A stretch of 64,000 nt of DNA from Streptomyces spiroverticillatus (GTDB taxonomy: Bacteria > Actinomycetota > Actinomycetes > Streptomycetales > Streptomycetaceae), in assembly GCA_014650415.1 (NCBI GenBank), contig BMUX01000007.1, positions 435,761-499,760 on the forward strand, given 5' to 3'. The stretch's first letter is position 1. The number at the start of each line of letters is the position of its first letter. Below the pieces are notes generated by a model. The model did not search any database and had not been told where the DNA came from. It saw only the letters and a program-made list of their open reading frames with translations. The position numbers were made by a program, and so were the translations under genes. Below, in pieces: positions 43,287 through 51,573 of this stretch.

Positions 43287-43327
43287 ACCCCTTCCCCCGC
43301 CCCACCTCCCTCGTGCACCATGACCCC

Positions 43328-44578
43328 GTGGACTTAGCCGATCACCGTCGCCTCGACGCCCTCTACCGCGACCCCTACCCCCTCTACGCCCGCGCCCGCG
43401 CCGCCGACGGCCTCACCTTCGTGCCCGAGCTGGACGCCTGGCTGGTCGCCCGCGACGCCGATGTCCGCGAGGTCCTGCGCCGGCCCGAGGACTTCTCCTC
43501 GGCCAACGCCCTGCGGCCCGACGTCCGGCCCTGCCCCGCCGCCCTCGCCGAGTTCGCCAAGGGCCTCGGAGGGTTCCGTACCGTACTGAGCACCGACGGC
43601 GAAGCCCACCGCACCTACCGCGCGCCCCTCAACCACGGCCTCTCCGTGGCCCGGCTCAACGCCGTTCTGTCGTACGCCACCGCCCGCGCCGAGGTCCTCG
43701 TCGACGCCTTCGCGCCCCGTGGGCAGGTCGAGCTGATGGGGGAGTACGCCGAGAAGCTCCCCGGCGACGTCATCGGCCGGGTCCTCGGGCTGACCGAGGA
43801 GGACGCCCGCACCGCCGTCCACGGCAGCCGCCGCGCCGAGGAGCTGCTCTTCCGGCCCCTCGCAGAGGACGAGCAGGTCGCCGCCGCCCGCGACGTCGTC
43901 ACCCTCCAGATCCTGCTGGACAACTACATCCGCGAACGCCGCGCGCATCCGCAGGACGATCTGATCTCCACGATGACCGCCGCCCTCGTGCCCGGCACCG
44001 GCGACCTCACTCGCGACCAGCGCGCCGAGATGGTCTCGCAGTTCCAGAACCTGCTCATCGCGGGGCACCTCACCACCACCGCCCTCATCGGCAGCACCGT
44101 GCACCACCTGCTGCGCGACCGCGCCCAGTGGGAGCTGCTGTGCGCCGAGCCGCAGCGCATCCCGGCCGCCGTCGAGGAGGCCGCCCGCTTCGACACCCCG
44201 ATCCAGGGCTTCCGGCGGCTCACCACCCGTACCGTCACGCTCGCCGGGACCGAACTCCCCGCCGGGACGGCCGTCTTCGTCGCGTACGGATCCGCCAACC
44301 GCGACCCCGCCCGCCACCCGGACCCGGATGCCTTCGACGTCACCCGTACCGCCCCCGCCAAGCACCTCGGCTTCGGACACGGCGTCCACGGCTGCCCCGG
44401 CTCGCACCTGGGCAAGGCCCAACTGCGCCTCACCCTGGAGCTGTTCACCCGCAGGCTCCCCGAAATGCGCCTGGGGCGAGCGGCGGACCAGCAGGTCGTC
44501 GTACGACCCACTCTGATCCACCGCTCGCCCCAGGCACTGCACCTCACCTTCCCGGCCGAGAAGCCGGAAGAGGCTTAG
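43328..44578 (+). CDS. Cytochrome P450
   Basis: 416 residues. I-helix LLIAGHLTTTALIG, K-helix ExxR intact in VEEAARFDTP, and haem loop FGHGVHGCPGSHLGKAQ with Cys356. This is a normal soluble bacterial class I P450 needing a ferredoxin and reductase not encoded nearby. The start is GTG; no strong ribosome binding site was seen, and the nearby ATG eight bases upstream is out of frame. Its stop codon overlaps the stop of the convergent hrdB gene. Substrate unknown; it stands alone. Confidence 0.9.
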   Translation: MDLADHRRLDALYRDPYPLYARARAADGLTFVPELDAWLVARDADVREVLRRPEDFSSANALRPDVRPCPAALAEFAKGLGGFRTVLSTDGEAHRTYRAPLNHGLSVARLNAVLSYATARAEVLVDAFAPRGQVELMGEYAEKLPGDVIGRVLGLTEEDARTAVHGSRRAEELLFRPLAEDEQVAAARDVVTLQILLDNYIRERRAHPQDDLISTMTAALVPGTGDLTRDQRAEMVSQFQNLLIAGHLTTTALIGSTVHHLLRDRAQWELLCAEPQRIPAAVEEAARFDTPIQGFRRLTTRTVTLAGTELPAGTAVFVAYGSANRDPARHPDPDAFDVTRTAPAKHLGFGHGVHGCPGSHLGKAQLRLTLELFTRRLPEMRLGRAADQQVVVRPTLIHRSPQALHLTFPAEKPEEA

Positions 44579-46116
44579 TCCAGGTAGTCGCGCAGGACCT
44601 GCGAACGCGACGGGTGACGCAGCTTCGACATCGTCTTGGACTCGATCTGACGGATGCGCTCACGCGTCACGCCGTAGACCTTGCCGATCTCGTCCAGCGT
44701 CTTCGGCTGGCCGTCCGCCAGACCGAAGCGCATCGAGACGACGCCCGCCTCACGCTCGGAGAGCGTGTCCAGGACGGAGTGCAGCTGCTCCTGGAGGAAG
44801 GTGAAGGAGACGGCGTCGGCCGGAACCACGGCCTCCGAGTCCTCGATGAGGTCACCGAACTCGCTGTCGCCCTCCTCACCCAGCGGGGTGTGCAGGGAGA
44901 TGGGCTCGCGGCCGTACTTCTGGACCTCGATGACCTTCTCGGGGGTCATGTCGAGTTCCTTGGCCAGCTCCTCCGGGGTGGGCTCGCGGCCCAGGTCCTG
45001 GAGCATCTGGCGCTGGACGCGGGCCAGCTTGTTGATGACCTCGACCATGTGCACCGGGATACGGATGGTGCGGGCCTGGTCGGCCATGGCGCGGGTGATC
45101 GCCTGCCGGATCCACCACGTCGCGTACGTCGAGAACTTGAAGCCCTTGGTGTAGTCGAACTTCTCGACCGCACGGATCAGACCGACGTTGCCCTCCTGGA
45201 TGAGGTCCAGGAACAGCATGCCGCGGCCGGTGTAACGCTTCGCCAGCGAGACCACGAGGCGGAGGTTGGCCTCCAGCAGGTGGTTCTTGGCGCGGCGGCC
45301 GTCCTCGACCAGGATCTCCAGCTCGCGGCGGAAGGTCGGCTCCAGCTCCTCCGTCGCCTCGCCGTCCTCGCCGTCGAGCTTGTGCTCGGAGAAGAGACCG
45401 GCCTCGATGCGCTTGGCCAGCTCCACCTCCTGCTCGGCGTTGAGCAGCGGCACCTTGCCGATGAGCTTCAGGTAGTCCTTGACCGGGTCGGCGGTGGCAC
45501 CCGCCACCGCGACCTGCTGCGGCGGCGCGTCGTCCTCGTCCTCGTCGGACAGGACGTAGCCGGCGGTACCGGGCTTGGGGGTCTCCTCTTCCTCCTCGCC
45601 GTCACCCGCCCACTCGTCGGTCTGCTTCTTCGCGGCGGTCTTCTTCGCCGCCGTCTTCTTGGTGGCGCGCTTCTTCGGGGCGGCCTTCTCCGCCACGGCC
45701 GACGTCTCGTCGAGGTCGTCCTCGACGGCCGGGGCCTCGGGGGCGGCAGCGGCGGCGGCCTTGGCGGCCGTCGTCGTCTTCTTGACCGGGGCGGCCTTCT
45801 TGGCGACGGCGCGCTTCACGGCGGGCTTGGCCTCACCGGAGGCGGCGGCCTTGCGAGGGGCGCGCTTGGCGGCCTTCGCGGGCTTGGCGGCGGCGGCCGC
45901 CGTCACCATCAGCGTCACACCCTCTTCGTCGAGGACCTGGTTCAGGCTGCGCAGGACCCGCTTCCACTGGTCGACAGGGATGCTGTCCGCTTCGAAGGCA
46001 TGGCGGACGTCGTCGCCATTGATGTGGCCCTGGTCCCGGCCGCGCTCGATGAGCGAGACCAAGGACGGCGATTCGGCGATCTCCTGAGGGAACGGGCGGG
46101 ACGGACTGAGCGACAC
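44575..46116 (-). CDS. hrdB: Principal RNA polymerase sigma factor HrdB
   Basis: 513 residues. The N-terminal ~75 residues (region 1.1-like, IAESPSLVSLIERGRDQGHINGDDVRHAFEAD) are followed by a Lys/Ala-rich segment (KKTAAKKTAAKK) and an acidic stretch (EEEEETPK), a feature of Streptomyces HrdB. Regions 1.2 to 4.2 are complete: DPVKDYLKLIGKVPLLNAEQEVELAKRIE, KFSTYATWWIRQAITRAMADQ, VTRERIRQIESKTMSKLRHPSRSQVLRDYLD. It directs housekeeping transcription. The start is GTG with AGAGG eight bases upstream. The leader carries an ECF-type promoter and a hairpin. Confidence 0.96.
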   Translation of the reverse strand: MSLSPSRPFPQEIAESPSLVSLIERGRDQGHINGDDVRHAFEADSIPVDQWKRVLRSLNQVLDEEGVTLMVTAAAAAKPAKAAKRAPRKAAASGEAKPAVKRAVAKKAAPVKKTTTAAKAAAAAAPEAPAVEDDLDETSAVAEKAAPKKRATKKTAAKKTAAKKQTDEWAGDGEEEEETPKPGTAGYVLSDEDEDDAPPQQVAVAGATADPVKDYLKLIGKVPLLNAEQEVELAKRIEAGLFSEHKLDGEDGEATEELEPTFRRELEILVEDGRRAKNHLLEANLRLVVSLAKRYTGRGMLFLDLIQEGNVGLIRAVEKFDYTKGFKFSTYATWWIRQAITRAMADQARTIRIPVHMVEVINKLARVQRQMLQDLGREPTPEELAKELDMTPEKVIEVQKYGREPISLHTPLGEEGDSEFGDLIEDSEAVVPADAVSFTFLQEQLHSVLDTLSEREAGVVSMRFGLADGQPKTLDEIGKVYGVTRERIRQIESKTMSKLRHPSRSQVLRDYLD

Positions 46117-46225
46117 GAAGAGCCTCTCGTAGCGAGAAATACAAGTAGTGATGGCGGGAGCGAGGCCGTAGCCAGGCCTCGTGCCGCAGGGCGGAAGGCT
46201 TGGCTGCGCGACGGCACCTGTCAGG

Positions 46226-46253
46226 TCATCGCGCACCCGCATTGTTTCGTTAC
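46226..46253 (-). promoter_or_regulatory. ECF-type promoter of hrdB
   Basis: Minus-strand GTAACG (46248-46253), a 16-base spacer and CGATGA (46226-46231) look like an ECF sigma promoter (-35 with AAC, -10 with CG) and would start a leader of about 100 bases. In Streptomyces the main hrdB promoter is known to depend on the ECF sigma factor ShbA. The match here is by eye. Confidence 0.5.
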
Positions 46254-46367
46254 GCCTTTTCTGAAGTGACCTGAGCCACTCTTCCCGGCCCGGCCGGACC
46301 CGACGTGCAGAGGTCCCCCGGCAAGGTGACGAGGTGGAGCGCGGGCCGCCGGGCTGGCCGAGTGGAA

Positions 46368-46404
46368 TCCCCAAGGGTACCCCTGGGGGACATCTCTCCC
46401 CCAG
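46368..46404. other. Two overlapping, mutually exclusive hairpins
   Basis: Hairpin A pairs TCCCC with GGGGA around GGGTACCC (46368-46390). Hairpin B pairs CTGGGGG (46383-46389) with CCCCCAG (46398-46404) over an 8-base loop. Both need the same GGGGG, so only one can form at a time. Neither is next to a start codon: it is 115 bp behind the hrdB promoter and 220 bp ahead of lutA. Confidence 0.55.
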
Positions 46405-46565
46405 GAGCGGGGTTTTCGCCCGGATTTCCCCCACCTGGAGGACCCTTTTCCGTACGTCCGGCCGATCGGAACCCCGCACGGACCGAACACCTACCGCACA
46501 CGGACCGGTCACAGCCCGTCCACCGTCCGCAGGCGAAGAGGAGATCCCCGGCGGATACGGAAACG

Positions 46566-46619
46566 TGATCACGCGATCTTGATCACGGTCTATCCGGGCG
46601 GCCCCGGCCCACATATCCT
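46566..46619 (+). promoter_or_regulatory. lutA regulatory region: two TGATCA boxes and a -10
   Basis: CGTGATCACG (46564-46573) and TTGATCACGG (46579-46588) put perfect TGATCA boxes at 46566-46571 and 46580-46585, 14 bp apart. A -10-like TATCCT (46614-46619) ends seven bases before the lutA ATG. There is no ribosome binding site, so the mRNA may be leaderless. No good -35 is present at the right distance, which could mean an activated promoter. Confidence 0.5.
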
Positions 46620-46626
46620 CCGACCT

Positions 46627-47382
46627 ATGCGCGTTGCACTCTTCGTCACCTGCGTCAATGACGCGGTGTTCCCCGCCACCGGAATCGCCGTCGTGAAGCT
46701 GCTGGAACGGCTCGGGGTCCAGGTCGACTTCCCCGCCGCACAGACCTGCTGCGGCCAGCCGCAGTACAACACCGGCTACCGCCGCGACACCGAACCACTG
46801 GTCGGCAGGACCGCCGCGGCCTTCGAGGGGTACGACTACGTGGTCACCCCCTCCGGCTCCTGCGCGGCGATGATCCGCGACAACTATCCGCGCATCGGAC
46901 GCCTCCAGGCCAAGGAGGGGCGGGGCGACGACCTTGCCGGGGCCGCCGCCTCGCTCGTACCGAGGACGTACGAACTGACCGAGTTCCTTCTCGACGTCCT
47001 CGGCGTCACCGACGTCGGCGCGTACTTCCCGCACACGGTCACCTACCACCCGTCCTGCCACGGGCTGCGCATGCTCGGCCTCGGCGACCGGCCCCGCAAG
47101 CTGCTCGAAGCGGTCAAGGGGCTGGAGCTGAAAGAGCTCCCCGGCGCCGAGGAGTGCTGCGGCTTCGGCGGCACCTTCGCCGTGAAGAACTCCGATGTTT
47201 CCGCCGCGATGGGCCAGGACAAGCTCCGCAACGCACGCTCCACGGGAGCAGAGGTCCTGTGCGGCGCGGACAACTCCTGCCTGATGCACCTGGGCGGCAT
47301 GCTCCGCCGCCAGAATTCCCCGCAGCGCGCCCTGCACCTCGCCGAAATCCTGGCCAGCACCGAAGAGGAGCCCCTGCTGTGA
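46627..47382 (+). CDS. lutA: L-lactate utilisation protein LutA
   Basis: 251 residues. It has the duplicated CCG-type domain of LutA/GlpC proteins: QTCCGQPQYNTGY and ECCGFGGTFAVK, plus SCAAMIRDNYP and PSCHGLRML. These Cys-rich motifs bind haem or iron-sulphur clusters. With LutB and LutC it oxidises L-lactate to pyruvate and feeds electrons to the respiratory chain at the membrane. The first base of the GTG of lutB overlaps its end (GTGA). Confidence 0.93.
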   Translation: MRVALFVTCVNDAVFPATGIAVVKLLERLGVQVDFPAAQTCCGQPQYNTGYRRDTEPLVGRTAAAFEGYDYVVTPSGSCAAMIRDNYPRIGRLQAKEGRGDDLAGAAASLVPRTYELTEFLLDVLGVTDVGAYFPHTVTYHPSCHGLRMLGLGDRPRKLLEAVKGLELKELPGAEECCGFGGTFAVKNSDVSAAMGQDKLRNARSTGAEVLCGADNSCLMHLGGMLRRQNSPQRALHLAEILASTEEEPLL

Positions 47383-48839
47383 GCGCCCCGACCGCACGAA
47401 CCAGCTACAAGAACGGCGCGAACAGTACGTATCTGGGCATGCCGTCCTTCCCCCGTGCGGCCCACGCCGCCGTCCGGGACACCACCCTGCGCGCCAACCT
47501 GAAGCACGCGACCCACACCATCCGCGACAAACGCGCCAAAGCGGTCGCGGAGCTGGGCGACTGGGCCGACCTCCGCGAGGCCGGAAAGCAGATCAAGGAC
47601 CACACCCTGCGCCACCTGGACCGCTACCTCCTCCAACTGGAGGAGGCCGTCACGGCGGCCGGCGGCACCGTCCACTGGGCGGCGGACGCCGACGAGGCCA
47701 ACCGCATCGTCACCGACCTGGTGAAGGCGACGGGCGAGCGGGAGGTCGTCAAGGTCAAATCCATGGCCACCCAGGAGATCGGCCTCAACGAGGCCCTGGA
47801 GGCCGAAGGCATCGCCGCCTACGAGACCGACCTCGCCGAACTCATCGTCCAGCTCGGCGAGGACCGCCCCTCGCACATCCTGGTTCCGGCCATCCACCGC
47901 AACCGGGGCGAGATCCGCGAGATCTTCACCCTCACGATGAGCGCATGGGGCCGCCCGGCCCCCGACGACCTCACCGACCGCCCCGCCGACCTCGCCGAGG
48001 CCGCCCGCCTGCACCTGCGGGAAAAATTCCTCCGGGCGAAGGTCGGCATCTCGGGCGCCAACTTCATGGTCGCCGAGACCGGCACCCTGGTCGTCGTCGA
48101 GTCCGAGGGCAACGGCCGCATGTGCCTCACCCTCCCCGAGACCCTGATCTCCGTCGTCGGCATCGAGAAGGTCGTCCCCACCTGGCGCGACCTGGAGGTC
48201 TTCCTCCAGACGCTGCCCCGCTCGTCCACGGCCGAGCGCATGAACCCGTACACCAGCACCTGGACGGGAACCACCGACGGCGACGGCCCGCGCGCCTTCC
48301 ACCTGGTGCTCCTCGACAACGGCCGCACCGACGTCCTCGCCGACGAGGTGGGCCGCCAGACCCTGCGCTGCATCCGCTGCTCCGCCTGCCTCAACGTCTG
48401 CCCGGTGTACGAACGGGCCGGCGGCCACGCCTACGGCTCCGTCTACCCGGGCCCCATCGGCGCCATCCTCACCCCGCAACTCCGGGGCACGGCATCGGAA
48501 TTGGACGCCTCCCTGCCCTTCGCCTCCTCCCTCTGCGGCGCCTGCTACGAGGTGTGCCCGGTGGCCATCGACATCCCCGAGGTCCTGGTCCACCTCCGGG
48601 AGAAGGTCGCCGACCAGGGCGGCAAGGGCCACCGCCTGGAGAAGGCCGCGATGAAGGCCTCCGGCTGGGTCCTCAACCACCCCGCCGCCCTGGCCACCGC
48701 CGAACGCGCCGCCTCCCTGACCCGCAAGGCCCACCCCCGGCGCCTCCCCGGAGCCGCCGCCTGGACCAACACCCGCGACCTGCCCGAACTGCCCGCCGCA
48801 CCCTTCCGGGACTGGTGGAAGAGGAACCGCACATCATGA
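47379..48839 (+). CDS. lutB: Iron-sulphur L-lactate utilisation protein LutB
   Basis: 486 residues, the family's usual length. The N-terminal LUD domain (ANFMVAETGTLVVVESEGNGRMCLTLPE) is followed by two [4Fe-4S] motifs, CIRCSACLNVCPVY and CGACYEVCPVAIDIP, and a C-terminal DUF3390-like tail (AWTNTRDLPELPAAPFRDWW). It overlaps lutC by ATGA. The tight order lutA-lutB-lutC supports one complex. Confidence 0.94.
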   Translation: MSAPTARTSYKNGANSTYLGMPSFPRAAHAAVRDTTLRANLKHATHTIRDKRAKAVAELGDWADLREAGKQIKDHTLRHLDRYLLQLEEAVTAAGGTVHWAADADEANRIVTDLVKATGEREVVKVKSMATQEIGLNEALEAEGIAAYETDLAELIVQLGEDRPSHILVPAIHRNRGEIREIFTLTMSAWGRPAPDDLTDRPADLAEAARLHLREKFLRAKVGISGANFMVAETGTLVVVESEGNGRMCLTLPETLISVVGIEKVVPTWRDLEVFLQTLPRSSTAERMNPYTSTWTGTTDGDGPRAFHLVLLDNGRTDVLADEVGRQTLRCIRCSACLNVCPVYERAGGHAYGSVYPGPIGAILTPQLRGTASELDASLPFASSLCGACYEVCPVAIDIPEVLVHLREKVADQGGKGHRLEKAAMKASGWVLNHPAALATAERAASLTRKAHPRRLPGAAAWTNTRDLPELPAAPFRDWWKRNRTS

Positions 48840-49471
48840 GCACCGGCCGCGACCGCGTCCTCGCCCGCATCCGCAGGGCCCTCGCCGACGCCCCCGAAGC
48901 CCCCGAGCCCACCCGCTCGTACGCCACCACCCACACCTCCGACGACCCGGCGGCCGTCCTCGACCTGCTCCACGAGAACCTCGCCGACTACCGGGCGGTC
49001 GTCCACCGCACCACCGAGGACGACATCGCACTCCTGCTGATGCGGCTGCTCGCCGAACGCGGCTCGCAGTCCGTCCTCGTCCCCCCGCAGCTGCCCCCGC
49101 ACTGGCTCTCCGCAGCCGACCCGACCCGCATCCACGACCGTGCGGTGCTCACCCCCGCCGACCTCGACCAGGTCGCGAGCGTGGTCACGGGCTGTGCCCT
49201 GGCCATCGCGGAAACCGGCACGATCGTCCTCGACGGCGGCCCCGACCAGGGCCGACGTCGCCTCACCCTGGTCCCCGACCACCACATCTGCGTGGTCCGG
49301 GCCCCCTCCCAGGTCGTCGCCTCCCTCCCGCAGGCCATGCCCCGGCTCGACCCGACCCGCCCGCTGACCTGGATCTCCGGCCCCTCGGCGACCAGCGACA
49401 TCGAGCTGGACCGGGTGGAGGGGGTGCACGGACCCAGGACCCTGGAGGTCGTCCTCCTCACCGAGTCCTGA
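48836..49471 (+). CDS. lutC: L-lactate utilisation protein LutC (LUD domain)
   Basis: 211 residues, a single LUD domain: LAIAETGTIVLDGGPDQGRRRLTLVPDHHICVV and a closing SGPSATSDIELDRVEGVHGPRTLEVVLL, typical of LutC. It is the last gene of the operon and is convergent with the DUF309 gene 15 bp away. Confidence 0.94.
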   Translation: MSTGRDRVLARIRRALADAPEAPEPTRSYATTHTSDDPAAVLDLLHENLADYRAVVHRTTEDDIALLLMRLLAERGSQSVLVPPQLPPHWLSAADPTRIHDRAVLTPADLDQVASVVTGCALAIAETGTIVLDGGPDQGRRRLTLVPDHHICVVRAPSQVVASLPQAMPRLDPTRPLTWISGPSATSDIELDRVEGVHGPRTLEVVLLTES

Positions 49472-49486
49472 CCCCCGTCGGAGGCG

Positions 49487-49981
49487 TCAGACGGCCCGCC
49501 GCAGCCGAGGTGCCTCCGCCCGGGCGTCCACCACCGGCGCCCCGGACGCCCCGACCCGCTCCGCGAGCCCCCGGGCCCACGCCTGTACGTATCCCAGATC
49601 CATCCCGTGGTCCGCGCCCCCGTACGAGGCCAGCCCCTCGGCCCCGCGCAGCAGCAGCCGTGCCCCGCCCGTCGCGTTCCCGCGCGCCGCGTGCGTCAGC
49701 CCCACCGCCACCTGCGCCAGCGCCCGCCACAGCGGAGCCTCCTCCTCCGGGCCGGACTTCCACGCGTCCTCGAACACCTCGTGCGCGTGGAACGGCATCC
49801 CCGCGTCCAGCAGCCGCTGCGCCTCCCGCACCGACTCCCCGGGGGAGCGCACCACCCCCTCCGGCTGCCGCTCCACCCCCGGCGTCCCGTACGGCAACGG
49901 CCGGCCCAGCCCGTCGCGCGGCCGCGCGTTCCGCGCCCGCCCCTCGTCGTCCCGGTCGCGCCGCTTGTCCTTGTCAGCCAT
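49487..49981 (-). CDS. DUF309 protein
   Basis: 164 residues. After a highly charged, probably disordered head (DKDKRRDRDDEGRARN) comes the DUF309 helical core with FHAHEVFEDAWKSGPEEEAPLWRALAQVAVGLTHAARGN. The His-x3-Glu pattern hints at metal binding, but no activity is known. Soluble. It lies immediately downstream of tRNA-Pro and its terminator. Confidence 0.88.
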   Translation of the reverse strand: MADKDKRRDRDDEGRARNARPRDGLGRPLPYGTPGVERQPEGVVRSPGESVREAQRLLDAGMPFHAHEVFEDAWKSGPEEEAPLWRALAQVAVGLTHAARGNATGGARLLLRGAEGLASYGGADHGMDLGYVQAWARGLAERVGASGAPVVDARAEAPRLRRAV

Positions 49982-50004
49982 TGTTCCTCCCGGAAAAACG
50001 GAAA

Positions 50005-50034
50005 AGCCCGTATCAGAATGCTCTGATACGGGCT
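50005..50034 (-). terminator. Intrinsic terminator of tRNA-Pro
   Basis: Minus-strand AGCCCGTATCAGA-N4-TCTGATACGGGCT, a perfect 13-bp stem with a 4-base loop, followed by TTTTCCG. It lies 20 bp beyond the tRNA 3' end and is a rare T-tailed, rho-independent terminator in this window. Confidence 0.9.
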
Positions 50035-50053
50035 CCGACCTGCGATAAATCGC

Positions 50054-50130
<77 letters not shown>

Positions 50131-50260
50131 GTGCGCGCCTGACCTGGGCTTTCCCCCTGGCTGAGCGCGCATGAGAACAATACCCCACCTTCACCCGAGG
50201 TCCGAACCGCCTGTGCTCCGCGCCTTCGCGGACGCGGAGCGCAGGGCGCCGAGGGCGGGG

Positions 50261-51376
50261 TTACGGCGCGGTCTGCTCCGGCGTCGGCGCGCTCCGGCGC
50301 TGCTGCGGGATGCCGGGGGAGAGGAGCGGAGCGACCTCGGACGGGGGCTCGCCCTGCACCACGGTCACGTTCCGTGCGGGGGCCGGCACCCGGATGCCCT
50401 CGATCAGGTAGCGCTGGTGCAGCCGCTTGATGAACTCGTGCTTGATCCGGTACTGGTCGCTGAACTCGCCCACGCCCAGGATCACCGTGAACCCGATCCG
50501 GGAGTCGCCGAAGGTGTGGAAGCGGACGGCGGGCTCGTGCTCGGGGACCGCGCCGGTGATCTCCTTCATGACCTCCGCGACGACCTCCGTCGTCACGCGC
50601 TCCACGTGCTCCAGGTCGCTGGTGTAGGCGACACCGACCTGCACGTTGATCTGGAGCTCCTGCTCGGGGCGGCTGTAGTTGGTCATGTTGGTGCCCGCGA
50701 GCTGGACGTTCGGGATGATCACCAGGTTGTTGGAGAGCTGGCGCACGACGGTGTTGCGCCAGTTGATGTCGACGACGTACCCCTCCTCCCCGCTGCTCAG
50801 CCGGATGTAGTCGCCGGGCCGCACGGTCTTCGAGGCGAGGATGTGCACGCCCGCGAAGAGGTTCGCCAGGGTGTCCTGGAGGGCGAGCGCGACCGCCAGG
50901 CCGCCGACGCCGAGCGCGGTCAGCAGCGGGGCGATCGAGACGCCCAGCGTCTGGAGCAGCACCAGGAAGCCCATCGCGATCACCACGACGCGCGTGATGT
51001 TCGCGAAGATCGTCGCCGACCCGGCCACGCCCGACCGGGACTGGGCCACCGACCGCACCAGCCCGGTCGCCATCCGGGCCGCCGTGAGAGTGGCCGCCAT
51101 GATCAGCAGCGCGGTGAGCACCCGGGACACGTTCTGTCCGGTACGGGCCGTCAGCGGCAGCGCGGCTGCGGCGACCGCGACACCGGCCGCGACCGCGGCG
51201 ACCGGAACCAGGGTCCGTACCGCATCCACCATCATGTCGTCGCCGGCCCACCGGGTACGGCTGGCCCGCTCGCCCAGCCAGCGCAGCATCATCCGCAGCA
51301 GGAGGGCGGCCAGGAGGCCCGCGGCCACTGCGATTCCGGCGACGATCAGGTCGCCCAGGGCGAGCGCGCGCTCCAT
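50261..51376 (-). CDS. MscS-family mechanosensitive channel
   Basis: 371 residues from the ATG of MERALALGD (GGAG eight bases upstream). Four hydrophobic spans precede the MscS pore/beta domain: LLTALGVGGLAVALALQDTLANLFAG, VRPGDYIRLSSGEEGYVVDINWRNTVVRQLSNNLVIIPNVQLAGT, and the C-terminal alpha/beta vestibule. It should open under membrane tension to release solutes on down-shock. A longer start 22 codons upstream is possible but has no ribosome binding site. Confidence 0.92.
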   Translation of the reverse strand: MERALALGDLIVAGIAVAAGLLAALLLRMMLRWLGERASRTRWAGDDMMVDAVRTLVPVAAVAAGVAVAAAALPLTARTGQNVSRVLTALLIMAATLTAARMATGLVRSVAQSRSGVAGSATIFANITRVVVIAMGFLVLLQTLGVSIAPLLTALGVGGLAVALALQDTLANLFAGVHILASKTVRPGDYIRLSSGEEGYVVDINWRNTVVRQLSNNLVIIPNVQLAGTNMTNYSRPEQELQINVQVGVAYTSDLEHVERVTTEVVAEVMKEITGAVPEHEPAVRFHTFGDSRIGFTVILGVGEFSDQYRIKHEFIKRLHQRYLIEGIRVPAPARNVTVVQGEPPSEVAPLLSPGIPQQRRSAPTPEQTAP

Positions 51377-51573
51377 CAGTACGCTCCCCGGCTCGACGGA
51401 GCCACCGCGCATCTGCGGTCGAATTGCCCCTGGGGGCGGCATATATGAGGTGTCGTCACCTTGGTCACCTGCTCATTCCGGTCGTACGGGCACACCGGAA
51501 CGGACGCCGTCCCTGACGGGCCGTCCGGTGCGGACGTCATCCTGCCGCATCCGCACCGGACCCCCTGCGGCGG

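Larger units (their letters stand above)
46117..46626. other. 510-bp divergent region between hrdB and lutA
   Basis: No gene was found. From the hrdB side it holds a leader hairpin CGAGGCC-N7-GGCCTCG (46161-46181), an ECF-type promoter, a pair of overlapping hairpins, then GC-rich sequence and finally TGATCA boxes and a -10 next to lutA. Several short open frames in the middle lack ribosome binding sites and Streptomyces codon bias. Confidence 0.6.

Noticed and set aside
46305..46582. Small overlapping frames between hrdB and lutA
   Set aside because: No ribosome binding site and they lie over hairpins; they look like GC shadows.
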